A DNA stretch of 22,825 bases from CF-39 sp036518215 (GCA_036518215.1 DATDNP010000061.1:1-22825), one strand, 5' to 3'; counted from the stretch's first letter, positions 1-7,643 are shown. A program made the numbers and translations. Notes: generated by a model from the letters alone, not told the origin.

Positions 1-765
1 GACCTTGAACGGGATGCCGAGCGAGGTGAGGCCCTCCTGGACCTGATCGAAATGCGCTTTGTCCTCATCGCAGAGCAGGTCGAGGATGCGGGGCGCGGCC
101 TCGACGATCGGACGGTCCTCCGGCTCCTTCGAGTCGAGCACACGCAGCACGTTCGTCTCGACGCGTCGCTTCGACACCTCGGAGAGCGCGTCGACATGCT
201 GGCGGAAGTACACGGCGAGCGATTCGCGCACGTGCGCTCGGCATTTCTCGTCGCCGATCGTGTTGATGCGGATCTCGTAGCCGGTGAGGCCGACCTCGGT
301 GAAAAAGCCGTTCGTGAAGTCGATCATCTCGACATCGACCGCGGCCTCCTCGGCCCCGAAGCACTCCAGGTCCCACTGCCAGAACTGCCGATACCGCAGC
401 TTCTGCGGCCGCTGGCCGCGGAACATCGGCTCGAACGCGAAGAACCGCTGCGGCCGCGGCGTCTTGTGCAGTCCCGCGTTCAGGAACGCGCGCGCGATCG
501 CCGGCGTCGCCTCTGGCCGCAGCGTCAGGTCGCCCTCACCGCCGAGGCGCACGTCGTACATCTCCTTCATCACGATGTCCGACGACTCGCCCGACGTCTT
601 GATGAAGACGCCGCGCTCCTCGACGACGGGCGTGATGACGCGCGGGTAGCCGTAGCGGAGGGCGCGCGCCTGCACGACAGCCTGGAGCGCATCGAACGCG
701 GCCGCCTCTTCGGGGAGCAGATCCCGCGTGCCGCGGGGCACCTGATAACCCGCCACCGGAAGCAT
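1..765 (-). CDS. hisS: Histidyl-tRNA synthetase, 5' part (cut by window edge)
   Basis: Class II aminoacyl-tRNA synthetase that charges tRNA-His in the cytoplasm. Only the first 255 codons are present; the gene runs off the left edge with no stop. Visible family marks are the N-terminal PRGTRDLLPEE (residues 10-20), TLRPE (81-85), and motif 2 around residues 112-134, with EPMFRGQRPQ followed by RYRQFWQWDLE. These form the core that binds ATP and the tRNA acceptor end. I chose the ATG at 765 because it leaves a short leader before the conserved PRGTRD. In-frame GTG codons 4 and 9 are alternatives, and no Shine-Dalgarno site is visible. The gene diverges from the cyclophilin gene across only 37 bases. 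Identity is secure; the exact start is not. Confidence 0.93.
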   Translation of the reverse strand, partial: MLPVAGYQVPRGTRDLLPEEAAAFDALQAVVQARALRYGYPRVITPVVEERGVFIKTSGESSDIVMKEMYDVRLGGEGDLTLRPEATPAIARAFLNAGLHKTPRPQRFFAFEPMFRGQRPQKLRYRQFWQWDLECFGAEEAAVDVEMIDFTNGFFTEVGLTGYEIRINTIGDEKCRAHVRESLAVYFRQHVDALSEVSKRRVETNVLRVLDSKEPEDRPIVEAAPRILDLLCDEDKAHFDQVQEGLTSLGIPFKV

Positions 766-790
766 GAGAGTAAGCGTTCCGCGATTCCCG

Positions 791-796
791 TATCGT
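791..796 (+). promoter_or_regulatory. Putative -10 element (TATCGT) for leaderless cyclophilin mRNA
   Basis: TATCGT fits the TAnnnT form of a sigma70-type -10 hexamer and lies exactly six bases before the ATG at 803. Transcription would therefore start at or next to the A of the start codon. No Shine-Dalgarno sequence precedes the ATG and no convincing -35 is visible. The same geometry recurs at three other genes in this window. Confidence 0.5.
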
Positions 797-802
797 CGAG
801 CG

Positions 803-1354
803 ATGGATCGCAGATCGCTCCTGCGTGCCGCCGTGGGCCTCGTCGTCGCGGCGTGTGGCGGCACGACAGCATCGACGACCGCATCGGGAGGTACGAAGAC
901 GTCTACTCCAAATCCGACCCCCACGCCCGCCGGCGCGACCACGGCGACCGTCGAGCTCGCGAAGGGCGGCTCATTCACCATCGCGCTGCGGCCTGACAAG
1001 GCGCCGCAGACCGTCGCTCGCTTCGCCGACAAGGCGCGGAGCGGCTTCTACAACGGGCTCACGTTCCATCGCGTCGAGGACTGGGTCGTCCAGGGCGGCG
1101 ATCCGCTCGGCACCGGAACGGGCGGCCAGCGTGTGCCGAGCGAGTACAACGACCTGTCGTTCACGACCGGCGCTGCGGGCATCGCGCGCGGTCAGGACCC
1201 CGCCTTCAATAACGACAGCCAGTGGTTCGTCGTCAAGAAGGACTCGACGTTCCTGAATCGCCAGTACACGAATTTCGGGCAGGTCACGAGCGGCATGGAC
1301 GTCGTGAACAAGATCGCCATCGGCGACAAGATCAAGAGCATCACGATCAAGTAG
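803..1354 (+). CDS. Lipid-anchored cyclophilin-type peptidyl-prolyl isomerase
   Basis: A 183-residue exported cyclophilin that should catalyse cis-trans isomerisation of prolyl bonds outside the membrane. The N-terminus reads MDRRSLLR, a twin-arginine-like motif, then a hydrophobic stretch ending in VAAC. Cys18 is the expected lipidation site. A Thr/Ser/Pro/Gly-rich linker (about residues 19-45) leads to the cyclophilin domain (about 47-183). That domain carries FHRV with the catalytic Arg, QGGDP, DSQWFV and FGQVTSGMDVV. The start at 803 is chosen over an in-frame upstream ATG at 764 because only 803 puts the signal peptide at the N-terminus; it also has a well-placed -10. The stop abuts the GTG of the next gene, so the two are probably co-transcribed. 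Tat rather than Sec export is an inference from the RR pair. Confidence 0.9.
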   Translation: MDRRSLLRAAVGLVVAACGGTTASTTASGGTKTSTPNPTPTPAGATTATVELAKGGSFTIALRPDKAPQTVARFADKARSGFYNGLTFHRVEDWVVQGGDPLGTGTGGQRVPSEYNDLSFTTGAAGIARGQDPAFNNDSQWFVVKKDSTFLNRQYTNFGQVTSGMDVVNKIAIGDKIKSITIK

Positions 1355-2062
1355 GTGCTGTCGACGCGCGGCACGCTCGCGCTCGTCGTCGCGTTCGCGT
1401 GCTTCGTCGCGGCCGCGCTCCCGCTCGATCGCGGCACCGACGCGCTCGAGCAGAGCGTCCTCGGTCTCTCGGCGTGGCTCTTCCTCGCGATCGCGCTGCG
1501 CCTCCAGCCGCGCCAGGTACGAACGCAGGTGCTCGTCCTCGTCGGCGTCGCGACCGTGCTCGAGGTCGTCGGCTCCATCGTGTGGGGCGCGTATCGCTAC
1601 CGGCTCGGGAACCTCCCGCTCTACGTGCCCGCTGGCCACGGGCTCTTCTATCTGTGCGCGCTCCGCATCGCGTCGCTGCCGATCGTTCGTCGGCACGAGC
1701 GCGTCGTCGTCGTCGCGGTGACGGCCGGCGCGACGGCGTACATGCTCCGGAACCTTGTCGCGGCTCCGCTCCCCGATCTCCTCGGATTCGTGACGTGGGC
1801 GATCTTCCTGCGGTTCATCCTGCGCGGGACGGCGCCCGCGCTCTACGCCGTGTCGTTCGCGATGACGACCGTGCTCGAGCTGTACGGCACGTCGCTCGGC
1901 ATCTGGCGCTGGTCGCCCGTGCTGCCGGTCCTCTGGCTCCCCGCGGCGAACCCGCCGAGTGGGATCGGCGCCGGCTACGCCGCGATGGACGCGCTCACGC
2001 GACGGATCGTGAAGCGACTGCGCTCCGGCACGCTCGCGCCGGAGCTCGCCGAAGCCGCCTGA
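1355..2062 (+). CDS. Multi-pass membrane protein of unknown function with internal repeat
   Basis: A 235-residue integral membrane protein with about six or seven hydrophobic segments, roughly at 5-24, 34-50, 57-79, 92-110, 117-135, 140-156 and 160-180. I do not recognise the family with confidence. Two matching stretches are visible: residues 68-95 begin VLEVVGSIVWG and end LPLYVPAGH, and residues 173-199 begin VLELYGTSLG and end LPVLWLPAAN. Each starts with an in-membrane Glu and ends with an aromatic-V/L-P-A motif, suggesting an ancient duplication with paired polar sites. The GTG start directly follows the TAG of the cyclophilin gene with no gap, so translation is probably coupled. The stop TGA abuts the stop of the convergent gene. 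A transporter or membrane-bound enzyme is possible, but no function is assigned. Confidence 0.8.
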   Translation: MLSTRGTLALVVAFACFVAAALPLDRGTDALEQSVLGLSAWLFLAIALRLQPRQVRTQVLVLVGVATVLEVVGSIVWGAYRYRLGNLPLYVPAGHGLFYLCALRIASLPIVRRHERVVVVAVTAGATAYMLRNLVAAPLPDLLGFVTWAIFLRFILRGTAPALYAVSFAMTTVLELYGTSLGIWRWSPVLPVLWLPAANPPSGIGAGYAAMDALTRRIVKRLRSGTLAPELAEAA

Positions 2063-2368
2063 TCAGCGCGTGAGGAGCTGCGCGACCGCCGCGATCCCGA
2101 TCACCAGCGCGACGACGACCAACGCGATCGCGGCCCATAGCCCGGCGACCGACGTCGCGGGTCCACGCCTTGGGGCACCGACAACGCTCTCCGCGCGCTT
2201 CGCGTCCTTCTCGTCCACGAGCACCGTGATCTGATTCACGCTGCCCACCTGCCAGCTCGCGCGAAGGCCGCGATCGACGCGAGCGGCGATGCCCACCGCT
2301 CGTAGACGCGACGCGATCACCTCCGCGCTCGGCTCGTCGTTCGTGAACGCGACCCCGATCTCAGCCAT
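2063..2368 (-). CDS. DUF2007-like small protein with C-terminal membrane anchor
   Basis: A 101-residue protein. Residues 1-60 resemble the DUF2007 fold (putative signal-transducing protein): a beta strand (IGVAFTNDEPSA), a helix (EVIASRLRAVGI), then strands ending ITVLVDEKDAKRAESVV. Residues about 74-97 form one hydrophobic transmembrane helix, which would leave the small domain in the cytoplasm on a tail anchor. It starts 24 bases after the stop of aspA on the same strand, so it is probably the second gene of that transcript. No Shine-Dalgarno site is visible. Family assignment rests on pattern only, and DUF2007 proteins have no well-defined biochemical role. Confidence 0.7.
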   Translation of the reverse strand: MAEIGVAFTNDEPSAEVIASRLRAVGIAARVDRGLRASWQVGSVNQITVLVDEKDAKRAESVVGAPRRGPATSVAGLWAAIALVVVALVIGIAAVAQLLTR

Positions 2369-2392
2369 CGGAACGCTCGTGCGGGCGTCGCG

Positions 2393-3814
2393 CTATTGCA
2401 CGCCGCCCTTCGTCATCGGGAGCGGATCGAGGACCTTCTCGAGCTTGTCCCGGTCCATCACCTTCTCTTCGAGCGCGATGTCCATGAGCGACCGCCGCTC
2501 GGCGAGCGCGCGCTTCACGAGCGCGGCGGACTTCTCGTAGCCGATGTGCGGCGAGAGCGCCGTGACGATGAGCGACGGCGACATATCCATGAGCTCCTTG
2601 CACCGCTCTTCGTCGACGCGCATGCCCTCGATCGTCTTCTCGCGGAGCTGCTGCACGGCGTTCGCGAAGATCGTCGCGGAGAAGCAGATCGCGTAGTTGA
2701 TCCCCGGCATCATGACGTTGAGCTCGAGCTGCCCGGCCTGTGCGCCCCATGCGACCGCGGTGTCGTTCCCGATCACCTGGAAGCAGGTCTGGTTCACCAT
2801 CTCGGCGATCGCGGGGTTCACCTTGCCCGGCATGATCGACGAGCCCGGTTGCACCGCGGGGAGGATGAGCTCGCCGAAGCCCGTGCGCGGACCCGACACG
2901 AGGAGCCGCAGATCGTTGCAGATCTGCGAGATCTCGATCGCGGCCGTCCGCAGCGAGGTCGAGACGCGAACGAACGGCGCCATCGACTGCATCGACGCGA
3001 ACAGGTCCTTCGCCGGCGCGATCGGCTCCTCGTACCACTGCGCGAGGAGCTGGCAGACGCGCTCGCGCACGCCGGGCGTAGCGTTCAGGCCCGTGCCGGT
3101 CGCCGTCCCACCGATGCCGAGATCGCATAGCTCCGTCCGAGCGGCGCGCAGTCTGGACGACGCGGCACGTACCCGTGTCGCCCAGCCGCCGATCTCCTGT
3201 CCGTACGTGATCGGCACGGCGTCCTGCAGGTGCGTGCGTCCGGGCTTCACGACGCTCGCGTACTGCTTCGCCTTCGCGTAGAGCGAGTCCGCAAGGGCGT
3301 CGAGCTGCTCGCAGAGCTTCTTCGTCAGCTCGAGGTGCGCGAGCCGCATCGACGTCGGGGTCACGTCGTTCGTCGACTGACCCATGTTCACGTGGTCATT
3401 CGGGTTCACCTGCTCGTACGTCCCAAGGCCGCCGCCGAGGATCTGGTTCGCGCGGTTCGCGAGGACCTCGTTCACGTTCATGTGGAACGAGACGCCCGCG
3501 CCCGAGTGGAAGACGTCGACGACGAATTGGTCGGCGTGCTGGCCACCGAGGACTTCGTCGCAGGCCTTCACGATGGCGTCCTTCTTCTTCGCATCGAGCC
3601 GGCCGGTCTCGGCGTTCGCGATCGCCTCTGCCTTCTTGATGCTCGTCATGGCTCGAATGAAGGCCGGGTACGCGCGATAGCCGCTGATCGGGTAGTTGTG
3701 GATCGCCCGCTGCGTCTGCGCTCCCCAGAGCGCGTTCGCCGGGACTAGGGTCTCGCCGAGCGTGTCCTTCTCGCGGCGCATCGTGCCGCTACGCGTGTCC
3801 ACTGTGGTGGCCAT
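2393..3814 (-). CDS. aspA: Aspartate ammonia-lyase (aspartase/fumarase superfamily)
   Basis: A 473-residue enzyme expected to convert L-aspartate reversibly to fumarate and ammonia. The superfamily signature GSSIMPGKVNP is at residues 324-334, the flexible loop bearing the catalytic Ser. NPNDHVN, GQSTND, GRTHLQDAVP and QICNDLRLL line the active site. The choice over fumarase C rests on DAVP rather than the fumarase DATP, on VNQTCFQVIGNDT and AGQLELNV, and on a C-terminus ending DPLPMTKGGV that resembles Bacillus aspartases. A stretch reading VTALSPHIGY is close to fumarase, so fumarate hydratase remains possible. The start at 3814 has a strong AAGGAG five bases upstream. An in-frame ATG at 3838 also exists, five bases after a -10-like TATTCT. 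The product feeds fumarate to the TCA cycle, matching the divergent korAB. Confidence 0.85.
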   Translation of the reverse strand: MATTVDTRSGTMRREKDTLGETLVPANALWGAQTQRAIHNYPISGYRAYPAFIRAMTSIKKAEAIANAETGRLDAKKKDAIVKACDEVLGGQHADQFVVDVFHSGAGVSFHMNVNEVLANRANQILGGGLGTYEQVNPNDHVNMGQSTNDVTPTSMRLAHLELTKKLCEQLDALADSLYAKAKQYASVVKPGRTHLQDAVPITYGQEIGGWATRVRAASSRLRAARTELCDLGIGGTATGTGLNATPGVRERVCQLLAQWYEEPIAPAKDLFASMQSMAPFVRVSTSLRTAAIEISQICNDLRLLVSGPRTGFGELILPAVQPGSSIMPGKVNPAIAEMVNQTCFQVIGNDTAVAWGAQAGQLELNVMMPGINYAICFSATIFANAVQQLREKTIEGMRVDEERCKELMDMSPSLIVTALSPHIGYEKSAALVKRALAERRSLMDIALEEKVMDRDKLEKVLDPLPMTKGGVQ

Positions 3815-3819
3815 ATGCG

Positions 3820-3825
3820 CTCCTT
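3820..3825 (-). promoter_or_regulatory. Shine-Dalgarno site of aspA
   Basis: On the minus strand the sequence reads AAGGAG, five bases before the ATG at 3814. It is the strongest ribosome binding site I see in the window and favours the 3814 start over the in-frame ATG at 3838. Confidence 0.7.
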
Positions 3826-3842
3826 GTGCCCCGGTCATTCGG

Positions 3843-3849
3843 TAGAATA
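3843..3849. promoter_or_regulatory. Symmetric -10 element shared by aspA and korA
   Basis: The plus strand reads TAGAATA and the minus strand reads TATTCTA, so a -10-like hexamer exists in both directions (TAGAAT at 3843-3848; TATTCT at 3849-3844). Plus-strand initiation would fall near 3855, just before the korA GTG at 3862. Minus-strand initiation would fall near 3838, at the upstream aspA ATG and 20-odd bases before the Shine-Dalgarno-led ATG. No clear -35 is visible on either side. Bidirectional promoters with symmetric -10 elements are a known class; assigning this one is an inference. Confidence 0.5.
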
Positions 3850-3861
3850 GGCGTGTTCCCA

Positions 3862-5772
3862 GTGCAGAAGAATCGGCTGACCTGGATGATCGGCGGTCCC
3901 CAGGGAAGCGGTATCAACGCATCCGCCGAGGTTTTCGCAAAGGCCTGCTCACGAGCGGGTCTGCGTGTGTACGCCAACATCGAGTACCACTCGAACATCA
4001 TGGGCAAGCACTCGTTCTATCGAGTGCGCGTCGGCGATGAGGACGTCCGCTCGTATCGCGACAAGACGGACATCCTGGTCGCGCTCGATCACGAGACCCT
4101 CGCCGGCGACGGCGACCACCGCCGCTGGGCGACGCATTTCGGCCACCTCCAGGACCTGAACGAGGGCGGCGGCGTCATCTACGACAGCGAGGTCGAGTTC
4201 TCGCCGTCGGAGGCGCAGCGCAAGGACCTCCGCTTCTATCCGGTCCCTTTCATGGACATCATCAAGAAGGCGCTCGAAGAGGTCGGCAAGGCCGAGCAGG
4301 CGCGCCGCTACGAGGTCATGAAGAACACCGTCGGCCTAGGCGCGTCGCTCGCGCTCTGCGATTACCCGTTCGAGCTCGTCGCAGAGGTCATCCAGGGTCA
4401 GTTCAAGGGAAAGCGCTCGGAGATCGGGCAGCTCAACGTGCGCGCCGCGAAGCTCGCGTTCGAGCACGTGAAGCAGAACTTCGACATCGAGGGCTTCCCG
4501 TACACGCTGAAACCGGGTCCGGAGCCGAAGGCGCGCATCCTCGCGAAGGGCTACGAGATCGCGGCGATCGCGAAGCTCAAGGCGGGCTGCGCGATCCAGA
4601 CCTATTACCCCATCTCGCCGGCGACGGACGAGAGCGTCTTCCTCGAGCGGCAGCAGCGCGACTACGGGCTGCTCGTCGTGCAGTGCGAGGACGAGATCTC
4701 GTCGATCAACATGGCCGTCGGCGCGGCGCACATGGGCGTTCGGGTCGCGACCGCGACGAGCGGCCCCGGCTTCGCGCTCATGGTCGAGGGCATCGGCTTC
4801 GCGTCGATGACCGAAGCGCCGGGTCCGGTGCTCGTGCTCTATCAGCGCGGCGGCCCGTCGACCGGTCTTCCGACGCGGCAGGAGCAGGGCGACCTCCTCT
4901 TCGCGCTGCACCCGGCGCAGGGCGACTTCTCGCACATCGTCACGGCGCCGGGCGACCTGCGCGAGACCTATCAGGACGTCTTCTCCTCCTTCAACTGGGC
5001 CGAGCGCTACCAGCTGCCCGTCATCGTCCTCTCGGACAAGAAGCTCGCGGCGATCTACACGACCATCGACAAGCTCGAGCTGAAATACGACGAGATCGAC
5101 CGCGGCGAGCGCTTCACCGGAAGCGAGTGGACGCCCGTGTCCGCGAAGGGGCCGAACGACGGGCACGCGGACGGGAACGGCCACGGCGACGCGAAGGAAT
5201 ACCTGCGCTACGCGCTCACCGAGACGGGTATCTCGCCGCGCTCGCGCCCGGGCATCGACGGCGGCCGCTTCTGGTCGACGACCGACGAGCACGACCCGGA
5301 CGGGCACATCACCGAGGGCGTCGAGATGCGCGTCGCCATGGTGCGCAAGCGCATGGGCAAGCTCGCACTCGCTGCGAAGGCGATCCCCGAGGACCAGCAG
5401 TACGCCCTCCACGGTCCGGTCGACGCCGACCTCACGGTCGTCGCGTGGGGCTCGACGAAGGGCACGATCCTCGACGCCCTGCAGATCCTCGCGGCCGAGG
5501 GCACAAAGGTGAACTTCCTTCAGTGCCGGCTCATGCGGCCGTTCCCGGCCGAGAAGATCGCCGAGATCCTGCGGAAGGCGAAGCGCGTCGTCGCGATCGA
5601 GGAGAACTACTCCGGACAGCTCGCGACGCACATCGCGGCCGAGACCGGGTTCCTCATCAAGGACCGCATCAACAAGTTCGACGGCCGTCCGTTCAGCGAG
5701 GACGAGATGGTCCGCGCGATCCGCAACGCCCTCGCAGGCAAGGTGGAAGCGGTGGTGACGAATGTCCACTAG
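3862..5772 (+). CDS. korA: 2-oxoglutarate:ferredoxin oxidoreductase, fused gamma-alpha subunit
   Basis: With KorB this forms the CoA-dependent 2-oxoacid:ferredoxin oxidoreductase, which interconverts 2-oxoglutarate and succinyl-CoA using ferredoxin. The first about 190 residues are the gamma domain (MIGGPQGSGINAS, NIEYHSNIMGKHSFY). The alpha domain follows with YYPISPATDES, CEDEISSINMAVGAAHMG, ATSGPGFALM and GGPSTGLPTRQEQGD. The C-terminal domain carries LMRPFPAEKI and IEENYSGQLATH. This gamma-alpha fusion is typical of two-subunit enzymes; no separate gamma or ferredoxin-like delta gene is nearby. I chose GTG 3862 (636 residues) because relatives start just before RLTWMIGG. GTG 3853 and GTG 3826 are in-frame alternatives. 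The 3' end overlaps korB by 11 bases. Specificity for 2-oxoglutarate over pyruvate is inferred from family resemblance. Confidence 0.9.
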   Translation: MQKNRLTWMIGGPQGSGINASAEVFAKACSRAGLRVYANIEYHSNIMGKHSFYRVRVGDEDVRSYRDKTDILVALDHETLAGDGDHRRWATHFGHLQDLNEGGGVIYDSEVEFSPSEAQRKDLRFYPVPFMDIIKKALEEVGKAEQARRYEVMKNTVGLGASLALCDYPFELVAEVIQGQFKGKRSEIGQLNVRAAKLAFEHVKQNFDIEGFPYTLKPGPEPKARILAKGYEIAAIAKLKAGCAIQTYYPISPATDESVFLERQQRDYGLLVVQCEDEISSINMAVGAAHMGVRVATATSGPGFALMVEGIGFASMTEAPGPVLVLYQRGGPSTGLPTRQEQGDLLFALHPAQGDFSHIVTAPGDLRETYQDVFSSFNWAERYQLPVIVLSDKKLAAIYTTIDKLELKYDEIDRGERFTGSEWTPVSAKGPNDGHADGNGHGDAKEYLRYALTETGISPRSRPGIDGGRFWSTTDEHDPDGHITEGVEMRVAMVRKRMGKLALAAKAIPEDQQYALHGPVDADLTVVAWGSTKGTILDALQILAAEGTKVNFLQCRLMRPFPAEKIAEILRKAKRVVAIEENYSGQLATHIAAETGFLIKDRINKFDGRPFSEDEMVRAIRNALAGKVEAVVTNVH

Positions 5773-6709
5773 CGCTCCGGTGAAGCTCACGATCAAGGAC
5801 TACAAGTCCGAGCTCCACAACGATTGGTGCCCTGGTTGCGGCGACTTCGGCATCCTCACAGGCATCCAGATGGCGCTCGCGAAGCTGCAGCTCGATCCGG
5901 ACAAGGTCGCGTGCTTCTCGGGCATCGGGTGCTCGGGCAAGACGCCGCACTACGTGAACGCGTACGGCTTCCACACGCTCCACGGCCGCGTCCTTCCCGT
6001 CGCGACCGGCGGACGCCTCGCGAACACCGACATCACGGTGATCGCGCTCGGCGGCGACGGCGACGGGTACGGCATCGGCGCCGGGTACTTCGTGAACACC
6101 GGGCGCCGCAACGTGGACTTCACGTACCTGGTGCACAACAACAACGTGTACGGGCTCACGAAGGGCCAGGCATCGCCGACGCTCGCGAAGGGCAAGCGCA
6201 CGAAGTCGATGCCCGAGCAGGCGATCCAGGACGGCATCAACCCGATCGCGATGGCGGTCGCGGCCGGCTACACGTTCATAGCCCGTGCGTACGCGCTCGA
6301 GCCGAAGTACACCGCCGACATCATCGCGCGCGCGATCCAGCACAAGGGCTCCGCGCTCGTCGACGTCCTCCAGACCTGCCCGACGTACAACGACCTCTAC
6401 ACGAAAGAGTGGTACGAGGGCGCGGATCTCCCGGAGAAGACGTCACGCCTCTACAAGCTCGAGGAGCGTGGGTACGACGGCAAAGTGCACGACGCGACCG
6501 ATGCCGAGGAGATCGTCGCGAAGAAGGCCGCCGCCGTCGCGCGCAGCTATGAGCGCGAGCCGATCCCGATCGGCGTGTACTACGAGGTCGAGCTACCGAC
6601 GTACGAGGACGAGCTCGTGAAGCGGATCCCGTCTCTCAAGGAGCATTCGCTCGCCGAGACGGATACGTTCAAGCGCGACGTGAATCCGCTGCTCGAGGCG
6701 ATGCGCTAG
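5762..6709 (+). CDS. korB: 2-oxoglutarate:ferredoxin oxidoreductase beta subunit
   Basis: The 315-residue thiamine diphosphate-binding subunit, which holds the single [4Fe-4S] cluster linking the TPP intermediate to ferredoxin. WCPGCGD gives Cys23 and Cys26, GIGCSGK gives Cys57, and QTCPTYND gives Cys206, a plausible set of four cluster ligands. The TPP/Mg motif is GDGDGYGIG (98-106), followed by NNNVYGLTKGQ (126-136). The length matches the family. The ATG lies inside the end of korA, with an 11-base overlap, so translation is coupled and subunits should be made in step. The stop lies in a perfect inverted repeat shared with the convergent carboxypeptidase gene. Such enzymes serve either the reductive TCA cycle or an oxygen-tolerant oxidative TCA cycle; the window does not say which. 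Confidence 0.93.
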   Translation: MSTSAPVKLTIKDYKSELHNDWCPGCGDFGILTGIQMALAKLQLDPDKVACFSGIGCSGKTPHYVNAYGFHTLHGRVLPVATGGRLANTDITVIALGGDGDGYGIGAGYFVNTGRRNVDFTYLVHNNNVYGLTKGQASPTLAKGKRTKSMPEQAIQDGINPIAMAVAAGYTFIARAYALEPKYTADIIARAIQHKGSALVDVLQTCPTYNDLYTKEWYEGADLPEKTSRLYKLEERGYDGKVHDATDAEEIVAKKAAAVARSYEREPIPIGVYYEVELPTYEDELVKRIPSLKEHSLAETDTFKRDVNPLLEAMR

Positions 6710-6721
6710 CGCTCCGCTAGC
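6705..6721. terminator. Inverted repeat spanning two convergent stop codons
   Basis: GCTAGCG, the three-base loop CTC, then CGCTAGC: a perfect 7-bp stem. Its left arm contains the korB stop TAG (6707-6709) and its right arm contains the carboxypeptidase stop (6717-6719, minus). No T-run follows on either strand, so it is not a classical intrinsic terminator. It may slow RNA polymerase or protect both 3' ends. Confidence 0.45.
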
Positions 6722-7643
6722 TCGGACTGCGCGCCTGGAACTCGCGAAGCGTGACGCGCGCCTGCATGAGCTTCTGCGCGAGGTCCTTTCCCACCCATCG
6801 GTAGTGCCACGGCTCGTAGTCGTAGCAGGTCACATCGCTCTTGCCCTTCTGGAAGCTCATGACGAAGCCGTATTCCCAGGCGTGCTCGGCGAGCCAGCCG
6901 CCTATCGGCGTCGTCGCCCAGTCCGCGTACTCCCACGGTGCGTTCACGCCGTCACCGAAGTCGACCACCGTGCCGAGCTGATGCTCGGAATGGCCTGGTC
7001 GCGCGCTCGTGCGCAGCGCCTGCTCGTACCCGCCGACGCCGACCCAGTAGTTGAACGTGAGCTGCTGGACGTCATACGAGCGGTACGACGAGATGATGAT
7101 CACAGCGCGCCCCGCCGCGGCCGCTGCCGCGCGAAGCGCGATGAGGTCGCCGTACGCGACCGCGCGGATCGAGGCGCTCGCGTCGTCCTTCAACAGCGTC
7201 GTGTACGCGGGATCACCGCGCCGCGCCATGACGTCGGACGCGTGGAGCGTCGGTAGCGCGAACTGTCCCGGCGCCGGACCGCCGGTGATCGCACTGACGA
7301 GGTCCGGCGGCACGTACGTCTTCGGCAGCGCGTACGTCCAGTCGAGCGCGGTCTTCGCGTGATCCGCATACACGGTGTTGCTGGCGGGCACGTCCGCGAC
7401 CGCGCAGTAGGGCGCGCGCTCGCTCGCGGCGGAGGCCGTCGGCGCAGCCGTCGGTGCGGGCGAGGCCGTCGCCGCCGACGGGGTCGGGCTCGCGCTCGCC
7501 GACGGCTCTCGGGTCGGCGTCGAGCTCGCTGAGGAGCTCGTTGGCGCGGTCGCGCTCGGCGACGGCGACGAGATCGATTCGACGGGTCCGCATCCGATGA
7601 TCACCACTGCGGCCACGACCCCCGCGACAGCACGCGGCCTCAC
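6717..7643 (-). CDS. Lipoprotein D-alanyl-D-alanine carboxypeptidase, VanY/M15 family
   Basis: A 308-residue predicted lipoprotein that should trim D-Ala from peptidoglycan stem peptides on the outer face of the membrane. The signal peptide (residues 1-17, ending VVIIG) precedes Cys18. A Ser/Thr/Pro/Ala linker of about 50 residues follows, then the peptidase domain. Metal and catalytic residues are visible: SEHQLGTVVD gives zinc ligands His221 and Asp228, and EPWHYRW gives catalytic Glu277 and zinc ligand His280. ISSYRSYDVQQ is the usual substrate-side motif. The GTG start overlaps the TGA of the upstream S9 peptidase gene by four bases (GTGA), so the two are translationally coupled. Substrate (D-Ala-D-Ala or a related peptide) is inferred from family. 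Confidence 0.9.
   Translation of the reverse strand: MRPRAVAGVVAAVVIIGCGPVESISSPSPSATAPTSSSASSTPTREPSASASPTPSAATASPAPTAAPTASAASERAPYCAVADVPASNTVYADHAKTALDWTYALPKTYVPPDLVSAITGGPAPGQFALPTLHASDVMARRGDPAYTTLLKDDASASIRAVAYGDLIALRAAAAAAGRAVIIISSYRSYDVQQLTFNYWVGVGGYEQALRTSARPGHSEHQLGTVVDFGDGVNAPWEYADWATTPIGGWLAEHAWEYGFVMSFQKGKSDVTCYDYEPWHYRWVGKDLAQKLMQARVTLREFQARSPS

Noticed and set aside
767..772. Minus-strand TACTCT as the hisS -10
   Set aside because: It lies one base before the ATG at 765, too close to drive a transcript including that codon. It would only work with a later GTG start.
2393..3814. Calling the aspartase-family gene fumarase C
   Set aside because: DAVP, the VNQTCFQVIGNDT stretch and the MTKGGV C-terminus favour aspartase. 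I kept fumarase as an alternative because VTALSPHIGY is fumarase-like.
4336..5796. A 486-codon open frame antisense to korA, and similar long antisense frames opposite typA, rel and the S9 peptidase
   Set aside because: The products are Arg/Asp/Ala-rich low-complexity sequence with no family motifs. They arise because third codon positions are nearly all G or C in the real gene.
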